Below the pieces are notes generated by a model. The model saw nothing but the letters and a program-made list of their open reading frames with translations, ran no database searches and was not told the origin of the DNA. This document shows positions 1 through 8,194 of a DNA stretch of 64,000 bases, piece after piece; within the stretch, counting starts at the first letter, position 1, and each line of letters begins with the position of its first letter. The translations under genes were made by a program, and so were the position numbers. The stretch covers positions 72,146 through 136,145 of the forward strand of contig NZ_QXFM01000139.1 in the NCBI RefSeq assembly GCF_003584015.1. Reading direction: 5' to 3'. The DNA is from Aurantiacibacter xanthus (GTDB lineage Bacteria; Pseudomonadota; Alphaproteobacteria; Sphingomonadales; Sphingomonadaceae).

Positions 1-612
1 CAAGCTGTCCTCGAGCAGATCGACGATAGATTGCGCCACCCGCAGCCGTGCAGCAGCGCTGGCGGCATCGGCATAGGCGCGGGTGGTATCGGCCACCACC
101 ATCACCCGCACCCCTTCCGCATCGGCCCGCGCCGCCGCGACATCGCCGCGCGCTGCCGCCACCCCGCTGCTCACCCGGCCGAACAGGTCGACCTCGTAGG
201 CAACCTCGGCGCCAATCGAGAACTGGCCGCCGTCGCGGTCCTGCCCCGGCGGGGTCTGGGCCTCCGCGGTGCGGCCATATCCGCCTGAGGCGTTCAGCCC
301 CACTTGCGGCAGCCGGTCCGACTGCGCCCCGCGCAAGGCAGCCCGCGCCCGCGCGATCCGGGCGACCGACTGGCGGATGTCGGTATTCGCGGCCAGAGCA
401 TCGGCGACCAGTCCGTCAAGCACCGGATCGCGATAGAGCTGCCACCAGTTCTCGGGCAGCGGCGCCGGGCTGACGACCTCGGCCTCGGCGGAAAGAAAGG
501 GGCCGGTTTCCACATCGGGGGTAGGGGTTAAGGCGATGCGGTCCGGCCCCGCCGCGCAGGCCGCCAGGGCCAGCGCGGAAACGGCGGAAACGAGGAGATT
601 GCGGAAGGTCAT
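1..612 (-). CDS. Efflux outer-membrane factor lipoprotein, NodT/OprM family (3' end outside window)
   Basis: The gene starts at 612 and runs off the left edge, so only the first 204 residues are visible. The N-terminus is a lipoprotein signal peptide ending in LALAAC, with Cys19 as the predicted lipidation site. It is followed by the [15 protein letters not shown] stretch typical of OprM/NodT-type TolC homologues and then alanine- and arginine-rich helices of the coiled-coil barrel (ARIARARAALRGAQSDRLPQV). It begins 11 bases after the RND pump gene and is the third gene of the same leftward operon, so it is the outer-membrane channel of this tripartite pump. Substrate cannot be told from the sequence. 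Confidence 0.88.
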   Translation of the reverse strand, partial: MTFRNLLVSAVSALALAACAAGPDRIALTPTPDVETGPFLSAEAEVVSPAPLPENWWQLYRDPVLDGLVADALAANTDIRQSVARIARARAALRGAQSDRLPQVGLNASGGYGRTAEAQTPPGQDRDGGQFSIGAEVAYEVDLFGRVSSGVAAARGDVAAARADAEGVRVMVVADTTRAYADAASAAARLRVAQSIVDLLEDSL

Positions 613-623
613 GAGCGATGCTC

Positions 624-3600
624 CTATTCGGCCGGCTGCACGGCGGGCGCTGCGCCGCGAGCACGGCGGGGGCCGCGCAGCGATGCAAGCCGGTCGCCAA
701 GCGCGCGGCAGACAACGTAGAAAGTCGGCGTGAAGACGAGCCCGAACCCGGTCACGCCGAGCATGCCGAAGCACACCGCCGTACCCAGCGCCTGCCGCAG
801 CTCGGCCCCCGCTCCGCTCGCGATCACCAGTGGCACGGAGCCGAGGATGAAGGCAAAGCTGGTCATCAGGATCGGGCGCAGGCGGGTGCGCGCGGCCTCG
901 ATGGCGGCATCGATCGGCGACAACCCGTGCAATGCCTCACCCTGCCGGGCAAACTCGACGATCAGGATCGCGTTCTTCGCCGACAGCGCGATCAGCACGA
1001 CAAGGCCGATCTGGGTCAGGACATTGTTGTCCATCCCCATCACGTTCACCCCGATCATCGCCGCCAGCAGGCACATCGGCACGATCAGGATGATCGCCAG
1101 CGGCATGATCAGGCTCTCGTACTGCGCCGCCAGCACCAGGAAGACGAGCAGCACCGCGAGGCCAAAGACATAAATCGCAGTGTTGCCGGTGTTCGCCTGC
1201 TGGAAGGCGATGTCGGTCCATTCGGTCGAATAGCCCTGCGGCACCGTTTCGGACGCGACCTTCTCCATCGTCACCAGCGACTGGCCGGTCGAGCTGGTCG
1301 GCGCGGTGTCACCGTCGATGGCCACGGCAGGCGCAAGGTTGTAGCGGCTGACGCGGTAGGGGCCGGTGGTGTCGGTTACGGTCGCCAGCGAGCCAAGCGG
1401 AACCATCGCCCCGCTGTTCGAGCGGGTATAGAGGTTGCCGATATCGCTGACATCGTCGCGGTAGCCCGCATCGGCCTGCGCGGTGACACGGTAGGTCCGC
1501 CCCAGCAGGTTGAAGTCGTTGATGAAGGCGCTGCCGAGATAGACCGAGAGCGTATCGAAAATGTCGCTCGGGGCGACGCCGAGCAGCTGCGCCTTGTCGC
1601 GGTCGATATCGGCCTTCACGCGCGGCGTGCCGGTGTCGAAGAAGGTGTAGACCCCGGCCAGCCCTTCCTGCTGGTTGGCCTCCGCGATCACGGCATAGGC
1701 CACCTCCTGCAGCTTGCGATAACCCGCGCCCGAATTGTCCTTCAGCATCATGCGGAAACCGCCTGCCGAGCCGATGCCCTGAATGACCGGAGGCTTCACC
1801 AGCATCAGCCGCGCCTCGGTGATGTCGGCGGTGGCCGCCTGCGCCCTGGCGATCAGTTCGTCGACCGAACGGCCATTGCCCTGACGCTCCTCGAAGTCAT
1901 CGAGCACCCAGTAAGCGGCGGCAGAGCTGGCGGACTGGGTCTGGGTCGTGCCGTCGAAGCCCGACAGCATGATCCCGCCCCTGACGCCCTCGATGGGCAG
2001 CACCCGTTCGGCAACCTTCTTCATCACCGCGTCGGTCCGCGTGGTGGACGAGCCCGGAGGCAGCTGGATGACCGAGACGAAATAGCCCTGGTCCTGCTGC
2101 GGGATGAAGCCGGTCGGCGTGGCGGCCAGCGTGAGGCCGGTTAGCCCGATCAGCACACCGTAGGCGAGCATCATCCGCCGCGGCATCGCAACCAGCCGCC
2201 CGGTCAGGCGCGCATAGCTTTCGCTGAAGCGCTCGAAGCCTGTATTGAACTTCTCGCCCGCGCGATCGATCGCCTTGCGCCAGCGCGGCGCATCTTCAGG
2301 CAGGTGCTGGTGAGGCTTGAGCAGCAGCGCCGACAGCGCCGGCGACAGGGTGAGCGACACGAACAGCGAGATGATGGTCGCCGCCGAGATGGTGACCGCG
2401 AACTGCTTGTAGAACTCGCCGGAAAGGCCGCCCATGAACAGCGTCGGCACGAACACCGCGCAGAGCACGAGCACGATGGCGATCAGCGCCGTGCCCACCT
2501 CGTCCATCGAACGCCGCGCGGCTTCGAGCGGGCTGAGGCCAGCCTCAAGGTTACGCTCGACATTCTCGACCACGACGATGGCGTCGTCGACGACGATACC
2601 AATGGCCAGAACCAGCCCGAACAGCGACAGGTTGTTGAGCGAATAACCGAGCATTGCCAGCACAGCAAAGGTGCCGACCAGCGAGATCGGGATAGCGAGG
2701 ACCGGAATGATCGAAGCGCGCGCCTTCTGCAGGAACACGACGATCACCAGCACCACCAGCACCACCGCTTCCAGCAGCGTGTGCAGCACGGCGTCGATAC
2801 TCTTGGCGATAAATTCGGTCGGGTTGTAAACGATGCGGTATTCGAGGCCCTGCGGAAAATCCGCCGACAGCTCCGCCATCACCGCCTTCACGCCCTCCGC
2901 CGCATCAAGCGCGTTGGAGCCGGGCTTCTGATAAATCGGCAGGATCACCGAATCGGTGTCGTTGAGATAGGACGAGGTCGCATAGTCGGCCGCGCCGATC
3001 TCCACCCGCGCCACGTCGCTGACGCGGATCTGGCGTCCCTGTTCGTCGGTACGGATCACCACCTCGCCGAACTGCTCAGGGCTGGTGAAGCGCCCCTGCG
3101 TCTCGACATTGAGCTGGAAAGCAGAATCGGGGCTCGGCTGCTGGCCGAGTGTGCCGGCAGCAACCTGCACGTTCTGCGCCCGCAGCGCGCCGACGATGTC
3201 GCCGCCCGTCAGGCCCAGCGCAGCCGCGCGGCCCGGATCGATCCACACCCGCATCGCCAGTTCGCGCTGGCCGAACAGCTGCACATCGCCCACCCCTTCA
3301 AGCCGCGCGATCCGGTCCTTGATCCGGGTCTGGGCATAGTTCGAGATATATTCGCGGTCGAGCGAAGCATCGGGCGAGATCAGATTGACCACCATCAGGA
3401 AGTCGGGCGTGGTCTTGCGGGTAACGATGCCGAGCCGCCGCACCTCTTCGGGCAGGCGCGCTTCGGCAATCGCCACGCGGTTCTGCACCAGCACCTGCGC
3501 CTCGTCGAGGTCGGTCCCCTGGGCGAAGGTGACGGTGATCGTCATCCGCCCGTCACCGGTGGACTCGCTCGATTGGTAAAGCATGCCATCGACGCCGTTG

Positions 3601-3812
3601 ATCTCCTGCTCGATCGGATTGGCGACGGTGTCGGCCACCGTCTCGGCCGAGGCGCCGGGATAGCTTGCGGTGACGGTGACAGTCGGCGGGACGATGTCCG
3701 GGTACTGGCTGATCGGCAGGAAGAAGTAGGAAATCGCGCCGACCAGCGTGACCAGCACCGCAAGGACGCTGGCAAAGATCGGCCGATCGATGAAGAAACG
3801 GGAAAGTGTCAT
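624..3812 (-). CDS. RND efflux transporter, HAE1 (AcrB/MexB) family inner-membrane pump
   Basis: A 1062-residue proton-driven drug/metabolite exporter of the inner membrane. It opens with MTLSRFFIDRPIFASVLA, the standard first transmembrane helix of HAE1 pumps. The proton-relay Asp pair lies in TM4 (IGIVVDDAIVVVEN) and the relay lysine in LIALSAKNAILIVEF. Length matches AcrB/MexB. An in-frame start 41 codons upstream exists, but the added segment is proline-rich low-complexity and the family start at 3812 is better. It lies between the adaptor and the outer-membrane factor, forming one operon. Export of aromatic or phenolic compounds would fit the window but is only inference. Confidence 0.95.
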   Translation of the reverse strand: MTLSRFFIDRPIFASVLAVLVTLVGAISYFFLPISQYPDIVPPTVTVTASYPGASAETVADTVANPIEQEINGVDGMLYQSSESTGDGRMTITVTFAQGTDLDEAQVLVQNRVAIAEARLPEEVRRLGIVTRKTTPDFLMVVNLISPDASLDREYISNYAQTRIKDRIARLEGVGDVQLFGQRELAMRVWIDPGRAAALGLTGGDIVGALRAQNVQVAAGTLGQQPSPDSAFQLNVETQGRFTSPEQFGEVVIRTDEQGRQIRVSDVARVEIGAADYATSSYLNDTDSVILPIYQKPGSNALDAAEGVKAVMAELSADFPQGLEYRIVYNPTEFIAKSIDAVLHTLLEAVVLVVLVIVVFLQKARASIIPVLAIPISLVGTFAVLAMLGYSLNNLSLFGLVLAIGIVVDDAIVVVENVERNLEAGLSPLEAARRSMDEVGTALIAIVLVLCAVFVPTLFMGGLSGEFYKQFAVTISAATIISLFVSLTLSPALSALLLKPHQHLPEDAPRWRKAIDRAGEKFNTGFERFSESYARLTGRLVAMPRRMMLAYGVLIGLTGLTLAATPTGFIPQQDQGYFVSVIQLPPGSSTTRTDAVMKKVAERVLPIEGVRGGIMLSGFDGTTQTQSASSAAAYWVLDDFEERQGNGRSVDELIARAQAATADITEARLMLVKPPVIQGIGSAGGFRMMLKDNSGAGYRKLQEVAYAVIAEANQQEGLAGVYTFFDTGTPRVKADIDRDKAQLLGVAPSDIFDTLSVYLGSAFINDFNLLGRTYRVTAQADAGYRDDVSDIGNLYTRSNSGAMVPLGSLATVTDTTGPYRVSRYNLAPAVAIDGDTAPTSSTGQSLVTMEKVASETVPQGYSTEWTDIAFQQANTGNTAIYVFGLAVLLVFLVLAAQYESLIMPLAIILIVPMCLLAAMIGVNVMGMDNNVLTQIGLVVLIALSAKNAILIVEFARQGEALHGLSPIDAAIEAARTRLRPILMTSFAFILGSVPLVIASGAGAELRQALGTAVCFGMLGVTGFGLVFTPTFYVVCRALGDRLASLRGPRRARGAAPAVQPAE

Positions 3813-3873
3813 GGACGCACTCCGGGCGTGAATTGGGGCGTGTATCGGGGCCGAGGCCAGCCGTGCGCGCGGC

Positions 3874-5208
3874 TTAGCGGGCCAGACTGGCGGAGGCGGC
3901 AGGCGGCAGGGAAGGCCCTTCCCGCGCCGCGTCATCGGCCGCTGCGGGCGGCGCGATACGGCCGGTCTGGACGGAGACCTGCTGCCCCGGCATCGCCATC
4001 TGGAGCCCTTCGATGATGACCCGGTCCGAAGGCTTGAGGCCCCCGCTAATCACCCGCAACTGCCCCACCAGCGGCCCCAGTTCGACCGCGCGCGCAGCAA
4101 CGGTTCCGTCCTTCTCCACCACCATCAGCAACTTGCGCGTCTGGTCGGTGGCAATGGCGGTGTCGGGCACCAACAGCGCCTCGTGCCTAGCGCCGGTGGC
4201 CAGCCGCATCCGTCCGAACAGGCCCGGTGCAAGGAAGCCTTCGCCGTTGCGGACCACGGCGCGGGCGCGGATCGTGCCCGACTGGCTGTCGAGCCCGTTG
4301 TCGGTGAAGTCGAGCGTGCCGTGCCAGCGGTAGTCGGCCTCGTCCTGCAGGCGGATTTCGACCGGCGTGCCCTCGTCGAGCCCTTCGCGGCGTGCCTTCA
4401 GGAACAGCGCTTCCGAGCCGGTGAACTCGAAATAGACCGGGTCGACCGCGTTGATCGTGGTGAGCAGCGTTGCCGCGCTGCCGCCGCCGCCCGAGACGAG
4501 ATTGCCCGCGTCGATCCGGCGGTCGGAGATCCGCCCCGAGATCGGTGCACGCACGGTCGTGAAGCCGACATCAAGCGAACGCGAGGACACCCGCGCCTGT
4601 GCTGCAGCCAGCATGGCGGCATTGTTGCGGACCTCGGCCTGCAAACGGTCGATCTCGGTGGGGGCGATGGCATCGTCGCTGACCAGGCGCTGCGCCCGCG
4701 CCAGATTGTCGCGCGCCAGCGCCAATGCGCTGTCGGCGCGGGCGACCTCGGCCTGAGCCTCGGCAAGCGCGGCGCGATAGGGGCGCGAATCGATAGTGAA
4801 GAGCGGCGCGCCCTGCTGGACGAACTGGCCATCGGTGAAATGAATGCGCGTAATCTGCCCCGAAACCTGCGGACGGACCTCAACGCTGCGGCTGGCTTCG
4901 AACCGGCCGACGAATTCGTCCCACTCGGTGACTTCCTTCTGCAACGGCAGCGCAACCGTCACCGCTGGCGGGGCGACGGCAGCCTGGGTCGCAGGCGCGC
5001 TGTCGAGCAGCCACCACGCGCCGCCGAGTGCGCCCAGCAGCATCAGGCCCAGCCAGATGCGGCGGCGACGCGGGGAGGCAGCCGGCTGTTCCTCGACCGG
5101 GCGCACGCGGCCTTCCGGCCCGGATTCATGGAGTATCTCGGCAACATGCTGAGCATGGCGTTCTTCGAAGGAGTGATCGGTATGGTGATCGAACGGAGTA
5201 TCCAACAT
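3874..5208 (-). CDS. RND efflux periplasmic adaptor (membrane fusion protein)
   Basis: A 444-residue adaptor linking the pump to the outer-membrane channel. A cytoplasmic N-terminal segment ending in PRRRR is followed by one membrane helix (about residues 50-68), so it is anchored by a helix rather than a lipid. Then come the lipoyl half-motif (EFVGRFEASRSVEVRPQVSG), a long alpha-helical hairpin (about residues 140-205, LALARDNLARAQRLVSDD), the second lipoyl half and beta-barrel domains. It is the first structural gene of the leftward operon, 61 bases ahead of the pump gene. Two TACC-N4-GGTA-like dyads lie upstream, so control by the neighbouring TetR protein is likely. Confidence 0.93.
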   Translation of the reverse strand: MLDTPFDHHTDHSFEERHAQHVAEILHESGPEGRVRPVEEQPAASPRRRRIWLGLMLLGALGGAWWLLDSAPATQAAVAPPAVTVALPLQKEVTEWDEFVGRFEASRSVEVRPQVSGQITRIHFTDGQFVQQGAPLFTIDSRPYRAALAEAQAEVARADSALALARDNLARAQRLVSDDAIAPTEIDRLQAEVRNNAAMLAAAQARVSSRSLDVGFTTVRAPISGRISDRRIDAGNLVSGGGGSAATLLTTINAVDPVYFEFTGSEALFLKARREGLDEGTPVEIRLQDEADYRWHGTLDFTDNGLDSQSGTIRARAVVRNGEGFLAPGLFGRMRLATGARHEALLVPDTAIATDQTRKLLMVVEKDGTVAARAVELGPLVGQLRVISGGLKPSDRVIIEGLQMAMPGQQVSVQTGRIAPPAAADDAAREGPSLPPAASASLAR

Positions 5209-5350
5209 CGGGCGTCCCTGACCTATTCAAGACAAGCGTCCCCGCCTCCGGAAGCACAGGCTTTCGAAGCAAAACGCACATTATTCGGATGAACCGGAGG
5301 CCGACGGCGACCAGCCGCCACACAGCGATCACACGCCGTGCAGCTATCTG

Positions 5351-5408
5351 TACCGATAAGTATGTAATCTGGCGTTCAGGTCAAGCGGTTTTTCTGTACC
5401 GCTAGGTA
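5351..5408 (-). promoter_or_regulatory. Two candidate TetR operators upstream of the efflux operon
   Basis: TACCGATAAGTA at 5351-5362 and TACCGCTAGGTA at 5397-5408 both have the form TACC-N4-GGTA, the first with one mismatch, with centres 46 bases apart. The same arrangement, TACC-TTAA-GGTA, sits on the start codon of the TetR gene at 6033-6044. The rest of the 225-base gap between 5208 and 5434 shows nothing else clear. Confidence 0.6.
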
Positions 5409-5433
5409 TTTTTTTCGCGACTGCGAAGAGGTG

Positions 5434-6033
5434 CTACTGCGAAGGCCATGAAAGCAGAGCAGATTCAACGACCTGTACAAGTTCCTGCCGGCTTGCGCCC
5501 GACTGGGCCTGCACGGAAATTCCCTGCATCAGCGCCAGCAGATAGCGCGTGATCGCGGTCGCATCGGCCGGAACGACGAACTCACCGGCGTCGATCGCGC
5601 GCTGCATCCGCTCGACAATCAGTTGCTTGGCGGATTCCGCGCGGGCGTTGACATGGTCGCGGATCGAGGGCTCAACACTCTGACAGGCAACCGCGGCGAT
5701 CACCCCCATGCAGCCACGGCATTCGCCCCCGGTCGCCACATCGACCGCGCCCATCAACAACGTCTCGGCAACGCCGCGCGCAGTGGGGGCCTCCGCCGCC
5801 TCACGAATGTAGGCGAGCTTGTCGCGCTCGTAAAGGTCGAGCGCCTGCCGGAACAGCGCCTCCTTGTTGCCGAACGCGGCATAGAGGCTGGGCCGGGTGA
5901 TCCCCATCGCATCGGTCAGATCGGTAAGCGACGCGCCCTCGTAGCCCTTCTGCCAGAACAGGCGCAGGGCGTGGGCAAGAGCTTCGTCGGTGTCGAACTC
6001 GCGCGGTCTTCCTCGGGTGGCAACCTTTTCCAT
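5434..6033 (-). CDS. TetR/AcrR family repressor, likely controls the RND efflux operon
   Basis: A 199-residue one-component regulator. The N-terminal helix-turn-helix is clear (ALRLFWQKGYEGASLTDLT through MGITRPSLYAAFGNKEALFRQAL, about residues 18-65), followed by an all-helical ligand domain containing a CRGCMGV stretch. It lies immediately upstream of and co-directional with the efflux operon. The start codon overlaps a perfect palindrome and there is no Shine-Dalgarno at usable distance, so the message is probably leaderless and the gene autoregulated. The next in-frame methionine would remove part of the DNA-binding domain, so the start at 6033 is kept. Confidence 0.92.
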   Translation of the reverse strand: MEKVATRGRPREFDTDEALAHALRLFWQKGYEGASLTDLTDAMGITRPSLYAAFGNKEALFRQALDLYERDKLAYIREAAEAPTARGVAETLLMGAVDVATGGECRGCMGVIAAVACQSVEPSIRDHVNARAESAKQLIVERMQRAIDAGEFVVPADATAITRYLLALMQGISVQAQSGASRQELVQVVESALLSWPSQ

Positions 6034-6068
6034 ACCTTAAGGTATAGAACTCTGTCAGCGAATTACAA
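6032..6068 (-). promoter_or_regulatory. Promoter and operator of the efflux repressor gene, overlapping its start codon
   Basis: ATACCTTAAGGTAT (6032-6045) is a perfect 14-base palindrome that includes the first bases of the start codon. Read on the minus strand, a TTGTAA box (6063-6068), a 16-base spacer and TATACC (6041-6046) place transcription start about at the A of the ATG. Binding here would block the -10 region. The promoter call is by eye; the palindrome is exact. Confidence 0.55.
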
Positions 6069-6107
6069 TGGCCTGCGCTTCGTGCGGCGCGACCGGTCGA
6101 CGCGGGG

Positions 6108-6611
6108 TCACGAAATCTTGCGGCGCTGCCCTGCCGTGCTGGCTTGCCGAGGCATGGCCGGTTCGCCGCAGCCCGCCTGAGCCCTGCCCGCAGGCTGCGC
6201 CAGTTTCAGCAGCAGACGCGAAAGCTCGCGCTGCTCTGCCTCGTCCAGCACCTGCAGGATCTCCTGCTCGCTGTCATGAATGGCCGCACCGCCCTCGGCC
6301 AGCACATCGCGGCCTTCGGGTGTGATCTCCAGCGCATAGGCGCGCGGATCGCAGGTCGGCCGGCGCTCCAGCAGGTCCAGCGCCACCAGCCGCGCCACGA
6401 CCTTGGCCGCGCCCGACCGGTTGATCGCCAGCGCCACCCCGAGTTCGCTCTGATTGCAGCCGGGATTGGCTTCGATCCGGGCCAGCGCGGACCACTGCAA
6501 CGGCGTGATCTCATAGCGCGCCAATGCACAGCTCGCGGCCTCGATGAAATGCAGGTTTGCGCGCCGCATCTGATAGCCGACCACCTTGCCCAGAACACCC
6601 GATGTCTTCAT
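6108..6611 (-). CDS. MarR family transcriptional regulator
   Basis: A 167-residue winged-helix regulator: helix 1 dimer region (FIEAASCALARYEITPLQWSALARIEANPGCNQSELGVAL), recognition helix (INRSGAAKVVARLVALDLLERRP) and wing (CDPRAYALEITPEGRDVLAE). The start at 6611 is chosen because GGAGG lies 6 bases upstream; a 22-codon in-frame extension has no such site. It is divergent from the aldehyde dehydrogenase gene at 6698 and shares an 86-base intergenic region with it, which holds a 17-base imperfect dyad. It probably represses the dehydrogenase and itself in response to an aromatic or aldehyde ligand, which is inference from arrangement. Confidence 0.9.
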   Translation of the reverse strand: MKTSGVLGKVVGYQMRRANLHFIEAASCALARYEITPLQWSALARIEANPGCNQSELGVALAINRSGAAKVVARLVALDLLERRPTCDPRAYALEITPEGRDVLAEGGAAIHDSEQEILQVLDEAEQRELSRLLLKLAQPAGRAQAGCGEPAMPRQASTAGQRRKIS

Positions 6612-6642
6612 CGATATCCTCCGAAAAGCGGCTTGCCAGCAA

Positions 6643-6659
6643 TGTACCCTATGGATACA
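6643..6659. promoter_or_regulatory. Candidate MarR operator between divergent genes
   Basis: TGTACCCTATGGATACA is a 17-base dyad with two mismatched pairs, lying midway between the MarR start (6611) and the aldehyde dehydrogenase start (6698). Its size and position fit MarR operators. Confidence 0.5.
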
Positions 6660-6697
6660 ATTTCCGCATAGCAACACCGGTGTAATGGAGAGAAGCC

Positions 6698-8113
6698 GTG
6701 GCGCATGAATTCAAGCTTTTGATTAATGGTGAACTGCGTGGCGGCGTCACCCAGTTCCCGGTCCTCAACCCGGCCACCGAAGAGGTTGTGGCGATGTGCC
6801 CCAAGGCCGACGAGACCATGCTCGACGAGGCCGTTGCCGCAGCCGACGCCGCCTTCCCCGCCTGGTCTGCCCGCAGCCACGAGGACCGCGTTGCCGTGCT
6901 TTCGAAGCTGGCCGATGCGATCGAACAGCGGGCCGACGAACTGGCGCACCTGCTCACCAGCGAACAGGGCAAGCCGCTCAATCAGGCACAGTACGAAGTG
7001 ATGGGCACGGTCGGCACGCTGCGCGCCTTCCTCGGCATGCGGATCGAGCCTCAGACGCTCCGCGACGAGAATGGCAACCGCGTTGTCGAGCATCGCACTC
7101 CGCTGGGCGTTTGCGCCTCGATCACGCCGTGGAACTTCCCGGTGATCCTGCTGTTCAACAAGCTGGCCCCGGCCCTGCTCACCGGCAACACGCTGATTGC
7201 CAAGCCCGCGCCGACCACCCCGCTCACCACCTGCCTGATCGGGGAAATCGCGGCGGACATTCTGCCGGCAGGCGTTTTCAACGTGGTCTGCGACGAAAAC
7301 GAACTCGGCTCGAAAATCACCACCCATCCGAAGATCGCCAAGGTTGCCTTCACCGGCTCGACCGCCACCGGCGCCAAGGTGCTGGCGTCGTCCGCTGGCG
7401 ATATCAAGCGCGTGACGCTGGAACTGGGCGGCAACGATGCCTCCATCGTTCTCGATGACGTACCCGCGAAGCTGGCGGCCGAGCGCATCTATCAGGGCGC
7501 CATGGCCAATGCCGGGCAGATCTGCGTGGCGATCAAGCGCGCCTATGTTCCGCGCAGCATGTATGACGAGTTCTGCGCCGAAATCGCCAAGCTCGCCGAG
7601 GCTGCTGTGGTCGACGATGGCGCGAAGCAGGGCTCGACCATCGGCCCGATCCAGAACCGTATGCAGTATGAGAAGGTGAAGGGCCTGATCGAGGATTCGA
7701 AGACGCGCGGCAAGATCGTCGCGGGCGGCGAGATTCCCGACCGCAAGGGCTATTTCATCCCGCCGACCATCGTGCGCGACCTCGACGATGACGCCCCGCT
7801 GGTGAAGGAAGAACAGTTCGGCCCGGTGCTCCCGGTCCTTGCCTACGATTCCATCGAAGACGTGATCGCGCGGGCGAACGATTCGCCCTATGGCCTTGGC
7901 GGCACTGTCTGGGGCATGGACCTCGAAGCGGCGACCGCCGTGGCGATGCAGATCGACAGCGGCACCGTGTGGGTCAACCAGCACCTCGCGATCGATCCGA
8001 ACATCCCGTTCCGTGGCTCCAAGAAGTCCGGCATGGGCGGCGAACTGGGCATGGCCGGCCTGATGGAATATACGCAGGCCCATATCGTCAATGCCGTGCC
8101 GCTGGCACAGTAA
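6698..8113 (+). CDS. NAD(P)-dependent aldehyde dehydrogenase
   Basis: A 471-residue ALDH superfamily enzyme oxidising an aldehyde to its acid. Signature elements are in order: PWNFPV (about 144), the FTGSTATG coenzyme loop, catalytic Glu242 in LELGG and nucleophile Cys276 in GQICVAIKR. It is divergent from the MarR gene and convergent with the amidohydrolase gene. The family does not reveal substrate; the setting suggests an aromatic or ring-fission aldehyde. Betaine-aldehyde-type or succinate-semialdehyde-type activity cannot be excluded. Confidence 0.93.
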   Translation: MAHEFKLLINGELRGGVTQFPVLNPATEEVVAMCPKADETMLDEAVAAADAAFPAWSARSHEDRVAVLSKLADAIEQRADELAHLLTSEQGKPLNQAQYEVMGTVGTLRAFLGMRIEPQTLRDENGNRVVEHRTPLGVCASITPWNFPVILLFNKLAPALLTGNTLIAKPAPTTPLTTCLIGEIAADILPAGVFNVVCDENELGSKITTHPKIAKVAFTGSTATGAKVLASSAGDIKRVTLELGGNDASIVLDDVPAKLAAERIYQGAMANAGQICVAIKRAYVPRSMYDEFCAEIAKLAEAAVVDDGAKQGSTIGPIQNRMQYEKVKGLIEDSKTRGKIVAGGEIPDRKGYFIPPTIVRDLDDDAPLVKEEQFGPVLPVLAYDSIEDVIARANDSPYGLGGTVWGMDLEAATAVAMQIDSGTVWVNQHLAIDPNIPFRGSKKSGMGGELGMAGLMEYTQAHIVNAVPLAQ

Positions 8114-8134
8114 GCAGCACTGAAATGATCGCAG

Positions 8135-8166
8135 GGGCCAGGCGCGGATCACTTCGCGCCTGGCCC
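8135..8166. terminator. Stem-loop between convergent genes
   Basis: GGGCCAGGCGCG (8135-8146) pairs perfectly with CGCGCCTGGCCC (8155-8166) around an 8-base loop. It lies between the convergent aldehyde dehydrogenase and amidohydrolase genes. No T tract follows, so it is a strong hairpin but not a textbook intrinsic terminator. Confidence 0.55.
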
Positions 8167-8194
8167 TGGGCGGCATGGCTCTGCGCGTTCGGCG

